The notes beneath the pieces were generated by a model. That model was given only the letters and a program-made list of their open reading frames with translations. It searched no databases and was not told the DNA's origin. DNA of 41,397 nt from positions 1 to 41,397 of the forward strand of contig CAZHOV010000028.1 in assembly GCA_964534315.1 (NCBI GenBank), given 5' to 3'. Both the position numbers and the translations under genes were made by a program. Position 1 is the first letter of the stretch. Every line of letters starts with the position of its first letter. Origin of the DNA: CAZHOV01 sp964534315. Lineage in GTDB: Bacteria; Bacteroidota; Bacteroidia; Chitinophagales; Saprospiraceae. Shown here in pieces: positions 1-8,391 of the stretch.

Positions 1-2
1 CC

Positions 3-1601
3 ACCCCCACCACCCGCTTAGATGGATTTACCGTGACGGGGGGGAATGCGGATGGATTTGGCTCTATTACCTTCAATGGGCAAACCATTTTTCGTAGCGA
101 CGGCGGCGGGATTGCCGTTTATGGTGGCAGCAACACCCTGACCAACAACACCGTGACGGGGAATGAGGCTGACGAGGGCGGCGGGATTTACACCGTTCAA
201 GGTACCAACACCCTGACCAACAACACCGTGGCAGGCAATTCGACTTCCGATGGCGGCGGCGGAATCTACACTTTTCAAGGTACCAACACCCTGACCAACA
301 ACACGGTTTCGGGGAATGATTCTGGCAACGGCGGCGGGATTTTCACCGTTGAAGGCGCCAACACCCTGACCAACAACACCGTGGCGGGGAATCAGGCAAA
401 CGTCAACGGCGGCGGGATTTTCACCTTTGACGGCGCCAACACCCAGCTGACCAACAACATCATCTGGGGCAACAACAGCGGGATTTTTAATTTCTCAAGC
501 TTCCCGACAGTCACTGACAACATCATACAGGGCGGCTATAGCGGAGGCACCAACAACCTCAATACTGACCCGCTCTTCGTCGCCCCCCTGCCACCGGGGC
601 TGAATACGGGAGGCGATTACCGCCTGCTGTCCTGCTCCCCGGCCATCAACGCGGGCAACAATACCGCTTACAACACCGCCACCGGCGTCAACCCCAGTAG
701 CGATACCGACCTGGACGGCAACGACCGCCTTGTTGGCACTACCATCGACCTGGGCGCCTACGAATTTCAGGGCGCCCAACCCTTGATCACCTGCTACCTC
801 GACGGGGATGGCGACACCTTCGGCGACCCCACCCAATCGCAGGTATTCTGTCAATCCTGCGGCGCCGGCTATGTGACCGATAATACGGACTGCGACGACA
901 ACGACCCCAACATCACCCAATGCGGCGGCCCCGCCGATGTCTCCATCTCTGACCCCTGCACCTGCCTCAACAACGCCACCCAGCCCGGCAACGGGCAGAT
1001 CAGTGAAACCGTGCAGGTGACAGGTCCGACGGGCGATACCTGGACCGTCAAGAGCGTCACAGGCCTGTTCCTGCCCTCCAGCCCGGCGCCCCCGGCCGCA
1101 CCCATCCCCGTCTCCATCGGCGATCCGGTGCCGGAAACGGCCTCCGGCTCCGGTGTCTACGAACTGCAAGGGATCCACATTGACGGGCAGGGGTATACGA
1201 TCACCCTCACCAACGGTTCGCAGGATCTGTCGATCAGCAATATTTGCTATTACCCGCTGCTTACCATCAACGGTCTGCAAGACCGCTACTGCGCCAATCA
1301 CGGCCCCGTCGAAATTTCGGTGACTGCGCAACTCGGCGACAGCCCCGCGCCCGCCACGGTGCAAACCGCCGGCTTCACCCTGCTCAACGCCCAGGGCAAC
1401 CCGGTCGGCACGCCCCAGTCGGGCCCCGCTACCACCTACACCTTCAACCCGGCCGATCTGCCCTCGGGCGCCTATCGCCTCCGCGTGGAAGTCGACACCG
1501 GCGACGACGGCGCCTCCTACCCGGGCTGCGTGCAGCCCATAGAGCAGCCCTTTGAAGTGCGGCAGGTGGGCTGTGGTCTGTTTCCCTGGGATGGGGATTG
1601 A
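3..1601 (+). CDS. Secreted beta-helix repeat protein with MopE-like motif (5' partial)
   Basis: The reading frame is already open at the left edge, so the true start lies outside the window; about 533 codons are visible. The first part (to about residue 165) is a tandem array of NTLTNNTVxGN/GGGI units, the pattern of right-handed parallel beta-helix and polymorphic outer-membrane-type surface proteins. Then comes a Cys- and Asp-rich stretch with DGDGDTFGDP and NTDCDDNDPN, typical of the MopE-like putative metal-binding motif. The C-terminal part is Cys-containing with Ig-like character; phrases such as SDPCTCLNNAT recur in Saprospirales secreted proteins. No clear T9SS tail is visible and the protein ends in LFPWDGD. 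It is probably extracellular or surface-attached, with unknown ligand. GC content is far above the rest of the window, strongest from about 560 to 1560. Frame and family type are confident; function is not. Confidence 0.82.
   Translation, partial: TPTTRLDGFTVTGGNADGFGSITFNGQTIFRSDGGGIAVYGGSNTLTNNTVTGNEADEGGGIYTVQGTNTLTNNTVAGNSTSDGGGGIYTFQGTNTLTNNTVSGNDSGNGGGIFTVEGANTLTNNTVAGNQANVNGGGIFTFDGANTQLTNNIIWGNNSGIFNFSSFPTVTDNIIQGGYSGGTNNLNTDPLFVAPLPPGLNTGGDYRLLSCSPAINAGNNTAYNTATGVNPSSDTDLDGNDRLVGTTIDLGAYEFQGAQPLITCYLDGDGDTFGDPTQSQVFCQSCGAGYVTDNTDCDDNDPNITQCGGPADVSISDPCTCLNNATQPGNGQISETVQVTGPTGDTWTVKSVTGLFLPSSPAPPAAPIPVSIGDPVPETASGSGVYELQGIHIDGQGYTITLTNGSQDLSISNICYYPLLTINGLQDRYCANHGPVEISVTAQLGDSPAPATVQTAGFTLLNAQGNPVGTPQSGPATTYTFNPADLPSGAYRLRVEVDTGDDGASYPGCVQPIEQPFEVRQVGCGLFPWDGD
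132..460 (+). repeat. In-frame tandem repeat encoding NTLTNNTVxGN units
   Basis: Repeat units start at 132, 207, 285, 360 and 438, alternating 75 and 78 bp. The first four begin AACACCCTGACCAACAACAC; the fifth has diverged (NTQLTNNIIWGN). Each unit encodes 25 or 26 residues, one or more beta-helix coils. Near-identity at the DNA level suggests recent expansion and possible copy-number variation. Confidence 0.9.
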
Positions 1602-1861
1602 GGGGAAATCCCTTATCTCGAATTGGTTTTTATTTCCGGGGTATCTGCCTTTTCCAAGGTCAGTATTTTTCCGAATTGAATAATCTGGAAAACCTGATCC
1701 TCAGCTGGTTTTCTTATACGTTACTGGGCATTACCGAAAAAGAGATCGAGCATTTCTATCACGCCCTCGTCCACCTGATCTTCTCCCTTTTGGGTACTTA
1801 TATCCGATCGGAAGTGCATACGGCTCACGGCCGCTGCGATGCCCTGGTTTACAAAGTATAA
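1598..1861 (+). pseudogene. Remnant of a PD-(D/E)XK nuclease-superfamily (AAA-ATPase-like/DUF1703) protein
   Basis: The reading frame encodes EKEIEHFYHALVHLIFSLLG followed by a segment ending SEVHTAHGRCDALV. This matches my recollection of the C-terminal domain of the AAA-ATPase-like/DUF1703 proteins common in Bacteroidota, where an E-x-R-T-x-x-G-R-x-D-A-V segment is followed by the beta strand with the catalytic E-F-K. Here the frame stops (TAA at 1859-1861) inside an AAAGTAT tandem repeat, just before that E-F-K, and the N-terminal AAA domain of about 400 residues is absent. The first codons overlap the end of the upstream gene and are probably not a real start. I call it a decayed fragment cut at both ends; homology is inferred from the motif only. 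Confidence 0.7.
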
Positions 1862-1878
1862 AGTATAAAGTATAAAGT
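1853..1878 (+). repeat. AAAGTAT heptamer tandem repeat
   Basis: Three perfect AAAGTAT units (1853-1873) followed by a partial AAAGT. Degenerate copies (GTAAAGTAGG, ATAAAGTAGA) continue to about 1920. The repeat supplies the stop codon that truncates the nuclease remnant and fills the gap to the efflux operon. Confidence 0.85.
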
Positions 1879-1934
1879 TTGTAAAGTAGGAATGAGTTAA
1901 AAGTTTATAAAGTAGAAAGATGAGACAGAGTATC

Positions 1935-3284
1935 CTATCTCACTAATCTTCCTACGAGTCTTAGCAGCTCGGTTTCGGTAACTTTCAAATTAAAAAACGC
2001 ATTTAACCGTGCCTGAGAAGCATTGATGTAGGCCAACTGTATTGTCCGGTAATCAAATGAATTGATCAGGCCGCCTTTGAAACGTTCTTCGGCGATCTTT
2101 AGATTTAGTCCGGCATTGTTGAGCAGGTTTTCAGTGAGTTTTACAAGTTGTTTTTGATTATTGTAAGTAGCATAAATGTTTTCCAATTGATTCCCTAGCT
2201 GTAACTTCAAATCTTCAATATTGAGCTGGGCGATCAGTTCTTGCGTTTGGGCATTTTCGATGTTGCGCTTGCGTACCCCTCCGTTAAACAGATTATAAGA
2301 AGCGCTCAAATTGATGAAACCATTGAACGTGTTGGATCGGACGCCTGCAACATTATTTTCATTTTCAGTACCACCAAAGTTAAATACTTGGTTACCATTG
2401 GCTAAATCGGCATTGTAGGAGACACCTGTATTGATGGTTACTGTCGGATATTTAGCGGCTTCCTGCAATTGGGTGTTGATCTGTGCTAATGAACGGTTGG
2501 CCTGCAAGTTGCGCAAGTTGTAGTTGTTGGCAAACATTTCTGTTTTGAGTTCTTCCAAGCTGTAATTCGGGGCGTCAAAAACTAACGGATCAGTTAGCTC
2601 ATATTCCATACGTTGATCGGTGATGCCCATTGCAAGTGCCAGATTTCGAAAGGCATTTTGGAGGTTGGTTTGCTGGACCAGGTAGTTGGTAGAATCATTC
2701 AAGTACGCATCCTGATCCTGTAATAGATCAAAGGTGCCAGCCTGGCCGAATTCTTTTCGCACTTCCTGATAGTCGATTCGATCACGAGATAGATCTAACA
2801 ATTCTTTCAAAACCTGGAGTTGTTCTTCCTGTATCAATATTTGATAATAGGCCAGCACAATGGCCTGCACCGTATTTTCAATAGCGATCTTACTATTGAT
2901 ATTGCTCTGACGCTCCAGCTCCTCCAGCTGATCCTTGGTAAGTCGAATTCTAAACCCATCAAACAAAGTCCAGGAAGCTGTGGCGGAAGGCGCAAGTCCG
3001 TTACTTAAGATAGAAGACTCGACGAGAACGCTGGCAGGATTAGAGGTGTTGGTGAAGGCGTTAGACCAATCTAGATTCAGATTGACGTTGGGGTAGGCGC
3101 CAGCTGTCCCCCAATTGTTATTATTACTGGCTATTTCAACATTTTGTGCGGCGATTTTTACCTGATAGTTATTGTCTATTCCTTGTGCAACGGCCTGCTG
3201 AAGCGATAATGGCTCTTGAGCAAGATTCGAAAGCGGAAAAGATAAAAGGATAACTATAAAAATAAGGATATTGATCAATTTCAT
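1935..3284 (-). CDS. TolC-family outer membrane efflux protein
   Basis: Outer-membrane channel of a tripartite RND efflux pump, 449 residues, the usual length for the family. The N-terminus is a Sec signal peptide ending near SNLAQE. The mature protein starts with LSLQQAVAQGIDNNYQVKIA, the standard OEP opening, and two internally similar helical halves follow. Each half carries the alternating coiled-coil and short beta pattern of TolC, with a barrel strand such as SASYNLFNGGVRKRNIE in the second half and an end in ETELLRLVGRL. It is the last gene of the marR-adaptor-RND-TolC unit, 45 bp after the pump gene and co-oriented. ATG at 3284 places the signal peptide correctly. The substrate cannot be read from the sequence. 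Confidence 0.93.
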   Translation of the reverse strand: MKLINILIFIVILLSFPLSNLAQEPLSLQQAVAQGIDNNYQVKIAAQNVEIASNNNNWGTAGAYPNVNLNLDWSNAFTNTSNPASVLVESSILSNGLAPSATASWTLFDGFRIRLTKDQLEELERQSNINSKIAIENTVQAIVLAYYQILIQEEQLQVLKELLDLSRDRIDYQEVRKEFGQAGTFDLLQDQDAYLNDSTNYLVQQTNLQNAFRNLALAMGITDQRMEYELTDPLVFDAPNYSLEELKTEMFANNYNLRNLQANRSLAQINTQLQEAAKYPTVTINTGVSYNADLANGNQVFNFGGTENENNVAGVRSNTFNGFINLSASYNLFNGGVRKRNIENAQTQELIAQLNIEDLKLQLGNQLENIYATYNNQKQLVKLTENLLNNAGLNLKIAEERFKGGLINSFDYRTIQLAYINASQARLNAFFNLKVTETELLRLVGRLVR

Positions 3285-3329
3285 ATTTACGGGCTTTCTT
3301 TTAATAAAAAACGTATGGCTTTTAAGAGA

Positions 3330-6300
3330 TCAGAGAATATTTCCCACTACCATAAAGAAGCCATAGATGACTCCCATAAATCCTCCGACAGAAATCACTC
3401 CGGCTAATAACCATAGAAGGAAATAGCTTTTTCGGTTTAAAAATGCTGGTTCTACCGTTTCTAAACCTGGTTTGATCCCTTCCCACAAATAAAGCGAGTA
3501 AACTTTTATACGGTTGGCTACGATAAGGAGCACAGGAAGTAAAACAAGTAAAATCACCGTCATAACCAGCAATCCGAAAGCTACCGAAGCTGCCATAGGG
3601 ATCAGGAATTGTGCCTGAAGGCTTTTTTCAAGTAGAAGCGGTGCCAATCCAATAATAGTGGTGATGGAAGTCAATAAAATAGGCCGGAAACGACTGATGC
3701 CTGCCTCATAGATAGCCTCCATCTGCTCGGCTCCCTCTTCAATCAACTTATTATAAGTTGTGACGAAAACCAGCCCGTCATTCACCAGAATTCCAACTAG
3801 TGCAATGACTCCGAGAATAGAAAATAAGCTGATGGGTAAGCCGAGTACAAAGTGCCCCAAACCAACGCCAATGAATCCAAAAGGAATTAATGATAGTAGT
3901 ACCAATGTTTGAGAAATGGATCGGAACGTAAGTGCAATAGTGAAAAACATGAGTAGGAAAATAACGGGTAATGTGGCTTGCAAGGATTTTTGCGACTTTT
4001 CCTGTTCTTCATTCTGGCCCTCGTAAATAGCAGATACTGTTGGGAAATCTTTGATAATATTTGGAACCAAATCTTCTTTTACCGTAGCGGTCAGGTCACT
4101 TACCGACACCTCATCATTCAGGATATCTGCTTCTACTTTTATCTCCCGCTTTCCATCAATGTGATTGATGGCGATTACGCCTCTTTCAATATTGAGATTT
4201 GCGATCTCTGCCAGCGGAAATTCACGACCGTCAGTAAAGCGGACCCGCATATCTTTGAGTTGATTGAGGTTCTTACGATCTTGCTCTCCGTATCTGACCC
4301 ATACCCGCACCTCATCGCGGCCGCGTTGCAGGCGCTGCACCTCACTTCCAAAAAATCCTTGCCGCACTTGTCCGACAACTTCTTGCAGGTTAAGCCCCAG
4401 GAATTTGGCTTTTTCTTTGAGCGAGATGTTGATCTCCCGGAGACCCTCCTGATTATTATCCACCACATCGGTGAGTTCGGCTAGTTCACTCATTTCTTGT
4501 TTGACCCGCTCGGTAGCCTCATTCAGTTCTTTATAGTTATCACCTATCAGGGAAATGGAAATAGGTTTACCAAAAATACTTTGAGAACCGAACGTTAAAA
4601 CTTCAGCTTCATAGATCGGACCTGCTTTTTGTCGGACTAGATTGACCACATCTCTCACTTTCATGGAGTCTCTGCTCTCTCCGTCTAGAACGGTAATACT
4701 GATATTTCCTTCAAATGTAGTAGGACCCAGATTTTTCTGGACTTGTAGAACGGCATCCTTTTCATTATTGAAATAGTACTCACTCAATTCCTCATTAGCT
4801 TCCCATGCCGCTGCTTCAAGATGATCCAGCCACTTCTGGGTAATATGTTCGCGAGTTCCAGCGGGCATTTTAAGGGTGATGGCTACATTATCGCGCTCAA
4901 TGACTGGAAAGAAGGTTCCTTTTATGAATCCGCCTGCAAAGGCACCGGCTGTGAGTAAAATGCCACCAACCATGATGGCGATAATCAATAGTTTATTGTG
5001 CATCGCAAACCGTAAAACCTTCCCATATATCTTGTCACGCATCCAAAGCATAGCTGTTTCAAATAATTCGGTAACCCGGTTAGGCTTGCTGTCCTTATCC
5101 AGAGCCTTTGAATGAGAAACGTGTGTTGGTAAGATGAAAGCACCTTCCACCAAAGAAAAGGCCAGAGACGCAATCACTACAATCGCCATCTCGCCAAAGA
5201 AATCTCCCAAAGATCCCTCTATAAAAAAGAAGGTGGAAAAGGCAATTGCTGTGGTAATAATTGCTGAAAAAACAGCAGGTAAGACCTTCATCGTTCCCAT
5301 CAAAGCGGCTTTGAACCGGTCTACTCCCTTCTCATGTTCCTGATAGATGCTCTCGCTAATCACAATACCATCATCGACCAATATACCGATTACCAGGATC
5401 ATACCGAATAGTGATACGACATTAATGGTCACATCCAAGAAATAAGCACACACAAACATTCCCGCAAAAGAGATCGGTATAGAGAGTGCTACCCAAAAAG
5501 CCAGCCGCCAGTGCAGGAACATCGCCAGGAAAATCAATACCAAAATAAACCCGATAATCCCGTTTTCTTCCAATAAACTAATACGTTGCCGAAGGGTTAT
5601 TGAGCTATCTCTTATGGTTTTTGCCTGAATGATATCATTTTCTTCATTGAATCGTTCTATATAGTTCCGGACGGTATCCGTAATAAACAACATATCCTCT
5701 TCCAGGGTATTCTGAACCGTGATCACTACAGCCGGATCTCCATTGATGTAGGTACGATTAGGATTGTCTGCCCATTTATCTTTTAGATCGGCTACTTGAT
5801 GTAAATAAATCACTCCCCCATCTGTTTCTTGCTTGACTACGACATCTCTTAATCCATCCGCATAGTAAGATTTATTGTTTGCACGGACTAATAGTTCTTC
5901 ATCCTCTCCTTTAAGGGTACCGCCGGTAATTTCGATATTGGCATTTCGGACAGCCTGTGTAGCTTGAGCGAATGAAATTTGATAGGCTCTAAGGTCGGCT
6001 TCACGGAAAGAGATTTCAATTTCTTCATCAGGAAAGCCGCTCAGTTCTACTTTAGACACGCCATCGATTGCTAATAGCTCGTCTTCTACTTTCCGGCCAA
6101 ATTCCTTTAAGGTTTTTAATTCTACATCACCTTTAAGTCCAAAGCTGATGGCAAAACCCAGGTTTTCTACCTTGTAGATCACCGGAGGTTCCATGTCTGC
6201 AGGGAAGGAACTGATCTGGTCTACTGCATTCTTGACATCCTGAAGAATAAGATCTGCATCGTAGCCTGTTTTGATCTCAATATTGATGGAACCGCTATTT

Positions 6301-6560
6301 TCTCTGGAGACAGAGGTCACTTTTTCAAGACCAGTCAATCCCTTGAGATTTTCCTCTATTTTGGCTACTACGCCCTCTTCGATCTCTTCAGGTGAGGCAC
6401 CAGGGTAAACGATTTGGATATTGATATTTTTACTTTCTACTTCCGGGAAGAAGGTGGACTTCATATTTAAAAGTCCAAAGACGCCCATTATCAGAATGCC
6501 GACCATTAAGAGATTGGCGGCAATTTCATTTTTTATGAAATAAGTTATGACTGATTTCAT
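3330..6560 (-). CDS. RND efflux transporter, inner-membrane pump (AcrB/HAE-type)
   Basis: Proton-driven inner-membrane pump, 1076 residues, normal for the family. The N-terminus NEIAANLLMVGILIMGVFGL is the first membrane helix; FFPEVESKNI and YPGASPEEIEEGV are typical of the first porter subdomain. About 12 transmembrane helices fall in two repeats, with large periplasmic loops after helices 1 and 7. Helix 4 carries GILVDDGIVISESI, holding the acidic pair expected for proton relay; the second half has the corresponding GILVNDGLVFVTTYN. It lies 34 bp after the adaptor gene and 45 bp before tolC, so the three form one pump. The divergence is closer to general hydrophobe/amphiphile pumps than to the heavy-metal CusA type, which lacks the VDD arrangement. 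Substrate unknown. Confidence 0.95.
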   Translation of the reverse strand: MKSVITYFIKNEIAANLLMVGILIMGVFGLLNMKSTFFPEVESKNINIQIVYPGASPEEIEEGVVAKIEENLKGLTGLEKVTSVSRENSGSINIEIKTGYDADLILQDVKNAVDQISSFPADMEPPVIYKVENLGFAISFGLKGDVELKTLKEFGRKVEDELLAIDGVSKVELSGFPDEEIEISFREADLRAYQISFAQATQAVRNANIEITGGTLKGEDEELLVRANNKSYYADGLRDVVVKQETDGGVIYLHQVADLKDKWADNPNRTYINGDPAVVITVQNTLEEDMLFITDTVRNYIERFNEENDIIQAKTIRDSSITLRQRISLLEENGIIGFILVLIFLAMFLHWRLAFWVALSIPISFAGMFVCAYFLDVTINVVSLFGMILVIGILVDDGIVISESIYQEHEKGVDRFKAALMGTMKVLPAVFSAIITTAIAFSTFFFIEGSLGDFFGEMAIVVIASLAFSLVEGAFILPTHVSHSKALDKDSKPNRVTELFETAMLWMRDKIYGKVLRFAMHNKLLIIAIMVGGILLTAGAFAGGFIKGTFFPVIERDNVAITLKMPAGTREHITQKWLDHLEAAAWEANEELSEYYFNNEKDAVLQVQKNLGPTTFEGNISITVLDGESRDSMKVRDVVNLVRQKAGPIYEAEVLTFGSQSIFGKPISISLIGDNYKELNEATERVKQEMSELAELTDVVDNNQEGLREINISLKEKAKFLGLNLQEVVGQVRQGFFGSEVQRLQRGRDEVRVWVRYGEQDRKNLNQLKDMRVRFTDGREFPLAEIANLNIERGVIAINHIDGKREIKVEADILNDEVSVSDLTATVKEDLVPNIIKDFPTVSAIYEGQNEEQEKSQKSLQATLPVIFLLMFFTIALTFRSISQTLVLLSLIPFGFIGVGLGHFVLGLPISLFSILGVIALVGILVNDGLVFVTTYNKLIEEGAEQMEAIYEAGISRFRPILLTSITTIIGLAPLLLEKSLQAQFLIPMAASVAFGLLVMTVILLVLLPVLLIVANRIKVYSLYLWEGIKPGLETVEPAFLNRKSYFLLWLLAGVISVGGFMGVIYGFFMVVGNIL

Positions 6561-6594
6561 GGTGATTTTTTTGCTTAAATACTTAGTGATAAAT

Positions 6595-7764
6595 CTACTG
6601 CATGCCTACTTGTTTCCCGTTGCCGTTTTTTGCAGCAGAGGAAGCTGAAGTGGTATTGACTTTCATTCCGTTATAAGACCCGGGAAGTGGATTACTAACG
6701 ATCTCAACGCCATCATTTAGTCCTTTTATGACAATCGTATTTTCTTTATATTTCAAAATCTCTACGGTAGTTAACTCAATGACACTGTCTTTAAAAACAA
6801 AAACGGATTTTTGATTGATCAGCGCTTCTTTTGGGATTTCAAAAGCATCTTTGATCACAGAGGCAGCGATCTCACCTTTTAGATACATACCCTCTTTCAG
6901 GTTGGGGCCATTAACATCGATAAATACAATTACGGACTGAGTGGTGGGATCGATTTGATCATTGATTCGCTTGACTCTTCCATTCCAAGTGCCGGAAATA
7001 TCGTCAGAAAATAGCTGTACCCTGCTACCGGTTTTCAGCAACTCTAGTTTTCGCATGGGTACGGTTGCTTCCAATTCGTAGAGTTTATTATTCATTAGTT
7101 CCCCCAACTTCTGTCCGGCGCGGACTATTGAACCAGGATTGATAGAAGCCTGCGTAATTACCCCTGAGAAAGGCGTATAGATAGTGTACTTGTCTAAACG
7201 AGTAGCTGCACTTTTAATGGAATAGTATTGATTAAGCAGGTTTTTAGAGGCAATAAAGAACTTTTCCTGATCATTGACTGGTTCTGGAAAAGGTTGAAGC
7301 GGTTGCTCAACGTCGAAATTTTTTAAATAGTTGCTCCAGTTCTCGAAGCTTTCGGGGTAATCGATTTTGAGATCCGGCATAATCTGGGTAATGGCGTTGA
7401 GCAAGGCACTCTTCTGTGCAAGCAGGTTTAATCTTGCTTCGATGTCATCAATTTCCAAAAGTACGTCACCTTTTTTAAAGTAAGTTCCCACTTTAAAAGG
7501 TTTAGCGGTGCTTTCAAGCGTTCCCGTGACCTCTGAGAAAATATCGATTTTATCAAAGGCAACTAGCCGCCCCTGGATATCTATACTGGATGGGATATTC
7601 CCGTTCTTGACGATCAACGTTTCAATTGTGGGCACGTTGGGGCCTGTTTTCGCTTTCTTTTTGGGAGGTTCTTTTTGATTGCTTAAATACTGAAAAAGAA
7701 AAACTGCTCCGAACAAAACCAAAAAAGCTGCTACGATACTTATTTGACGAGTAGATTTATTCAT
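6595..7764 (-). CDS. Periplasmic adaptor (membrane fusion protein) of RND efflux pump
   Basis: Links the RND pump to TolC; about 389 residues. One N-terminal membrane anchor (IVAAFLVLFGAVFLFQYL) is followed by a KKK-rich linker. The lipoyl-like half motifs are GTYFKKGDVLLEIDDIEARL before the hairpin and YTIYTPFSGVITQASINPGS after it. The alpha-hairpin between them is short and unusual in containing a proline-rich insert (about residues 130-165). A beta-barrel and membrane-proximal domain follow, and the tail is rich in S, A, N and G. An upstream TTG at 7770 is also in frame, but ATG at 7764 gives a normal start. It sits 38 bp after marR with a palindromic operator candidate in between. Confidence 0.92.
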   Translation of the reverse strand: MNKSTRQISIVAAFLVLFGAVFLFQYLSNQKEPPKKKAKTGPNVPTIETLIVKNGNIPSSIDIQGRLVAFDKIDIFSEVTGTLESTAKPFKVGTYFKKGDVLLEIDDIEARLNLLAQKSALLNAITQIMPDLKIDYPESFENWSNYLKNFDVEQPLQPFPEPVNDQEKFFIASKNLLNQYYSIKSAATRLDKYTIYTPFSGVITQASINPGSIVRAGQKLGELMNNKLYELEATVPMRKLELLKTGSRVQLFSDDISGTWNGRVKRINDQIDPTTQSVIVFIDVNGPNLKEGMYLKGEIAASVIKDAFEIPKEALINQKSVFVFKDSVIELTTVEILKYKENTIVIKGLNDGVEIVSNPLPGSYNGMKVNTTSASSAAKNGNGKQVGMQ

Positions 7765-7788
7765 GGGCAAAGGTGTTTAATATTTTAA

Positions 7789-7804
7789 AGTTGCAAACGC
7801 AACT
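7789..7804 (-). promoter_or_regulatory. Candidate MarR operator, copy 2 (marR-adaptor junction)
   Basis: Perfect inverted repeat AGTTGC-AAAC-GCAACT, half-sites 6 bp with a 4-bp spacer. It overlaps the marR stop codon and lies 25 bp before the adaptor ATG. The same half-sites with the same spacing occur in front of marR (8254-8269). Two copies of one palindrome bracketing marR are best explained as binding sites of its own product. Confidence 0.68.
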
Positions 7805-8246
7805 ATTTATTCAGGTTGTTATAAATTTTCTTCAATACTATTTTGCAAACTTTTATTTCTTCATCCGAGATTCCTTCAGTAGCTTCTTTGGTCGTTTCAA
7901 TAGCAACATTGACCAGTGTCTTTTTTAATTCTTTTCCTTTATGGGTGAGATAGATCTTTTTATGTCGCTTATCCTTTTCATCTTCAATCCGGATCAGCAG
8001 GTTTTCACGCTCCATTTCCTGAATAGTGCGGGCAATCGTACCCTTATCCCGGCAAATAGAATCGACCAATTCCTTTTGGAAAACCCCGTCTTTGATCCAC
8101 AAATGAACGAGGATAGGCCATTTTTCGCCATAGACCTCAAACCCTCTTTTCCCAAATTTTTGATGTAGCAACTTGGCCATCATCCTTCCATTTCGATTCA
8201 TTAAAAAACCTAATGCATTTTCCAGATCGAATGTTTCCTGCTGCAT
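7803..8246 (-). CDS. MarR-family transcriptional regulator
   Basis: Winged-helix regulator of 147 residues, the normal size. The central DNA-binding part reads QKELVDSICRDKGTIARTIQ (helix-turn-helix with recognition helix) and then the wing, IRIEDEKDKRHKKIYLTHKG, which holds the D-x-R conserved in the family. Flanking helices form the dimer interface. It is the first gene of the minus-strand efflux operon, so it probably represses its own operon and releases on binding a small aromatic or pump substrate. A promoter with correct spacing lies upstream and a palindromic site lies between the -7 box and the ATG. ATG at 8246 fits the promoter. Confidence 0.92.
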   Translation of the reverse strand: MQQETFDLENALGFLMNRNGRMMAKLLHQKFGKRGFEVYGEKWPILVHLWIKDGVFQKELVDSICRDKGTIARTIQEMERENLLIRIEDEKDKRHKKIYLTHKGKELKKTLVNVAIETTKEATEGISDEEIKVCKIVLKKIYNNLNK

Positions 8247-8253
8247 TTTAATT

Positions 8254-8269
8254 AGTTGTTATTGCAACC
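8254..8269 (-). promoter_or_regulatory. Candidate MarR operator, copy 1 (upstream of marR)
   Basis: Palindrome AGTTGT-TATT-GCAACC on the plus strand, 7 bp upstream of the marR ATG and 8 bp downstream of the -7 box, so it would cover the transcription start. It shares AGTTGY-N4-GCAACY with the site at 7789-7804. The position suits repression by blocking polymerase. Confidence 0.7.
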
Positions 8270-8277
8270 AAACAGTG

Positions 8278-8308
8278 CGAAGGTAGTTAGGTTTAATAAT
8301 CAGGCAAA
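8278..8308 (-). promoter_or_regulatory. Bacteroidota-type promoter of the marR-efflux operon
   Basis: Read on the minus strand, TTTG (8305-8308) is followed after exactly 19 bp by TACCTTCG (8278-8285), a 7/8 match to TAnnTTTG. This is the -33/-7 arrangement of primary sigma promoters in Bacteroidota. The expected start site falls within the adjacent palindrome. Confidence 0.7.
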
Positions 8309-8391
8309 TTTTTTGATGTTAAGGTTTATTAAATATTATTGGCTTTTACACATGATTCGTGTTTATATTTACGTTTTGTTCAAAAACCATT

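Noticed and set aside
495..1364. 289-codon open frame on the minus strand
   Set aside because: Antisense to the GC-rich surface gene; long frames arise by chance at high GC, and its translation is Gly/Val/Ala-rich with no recognisable motifs.
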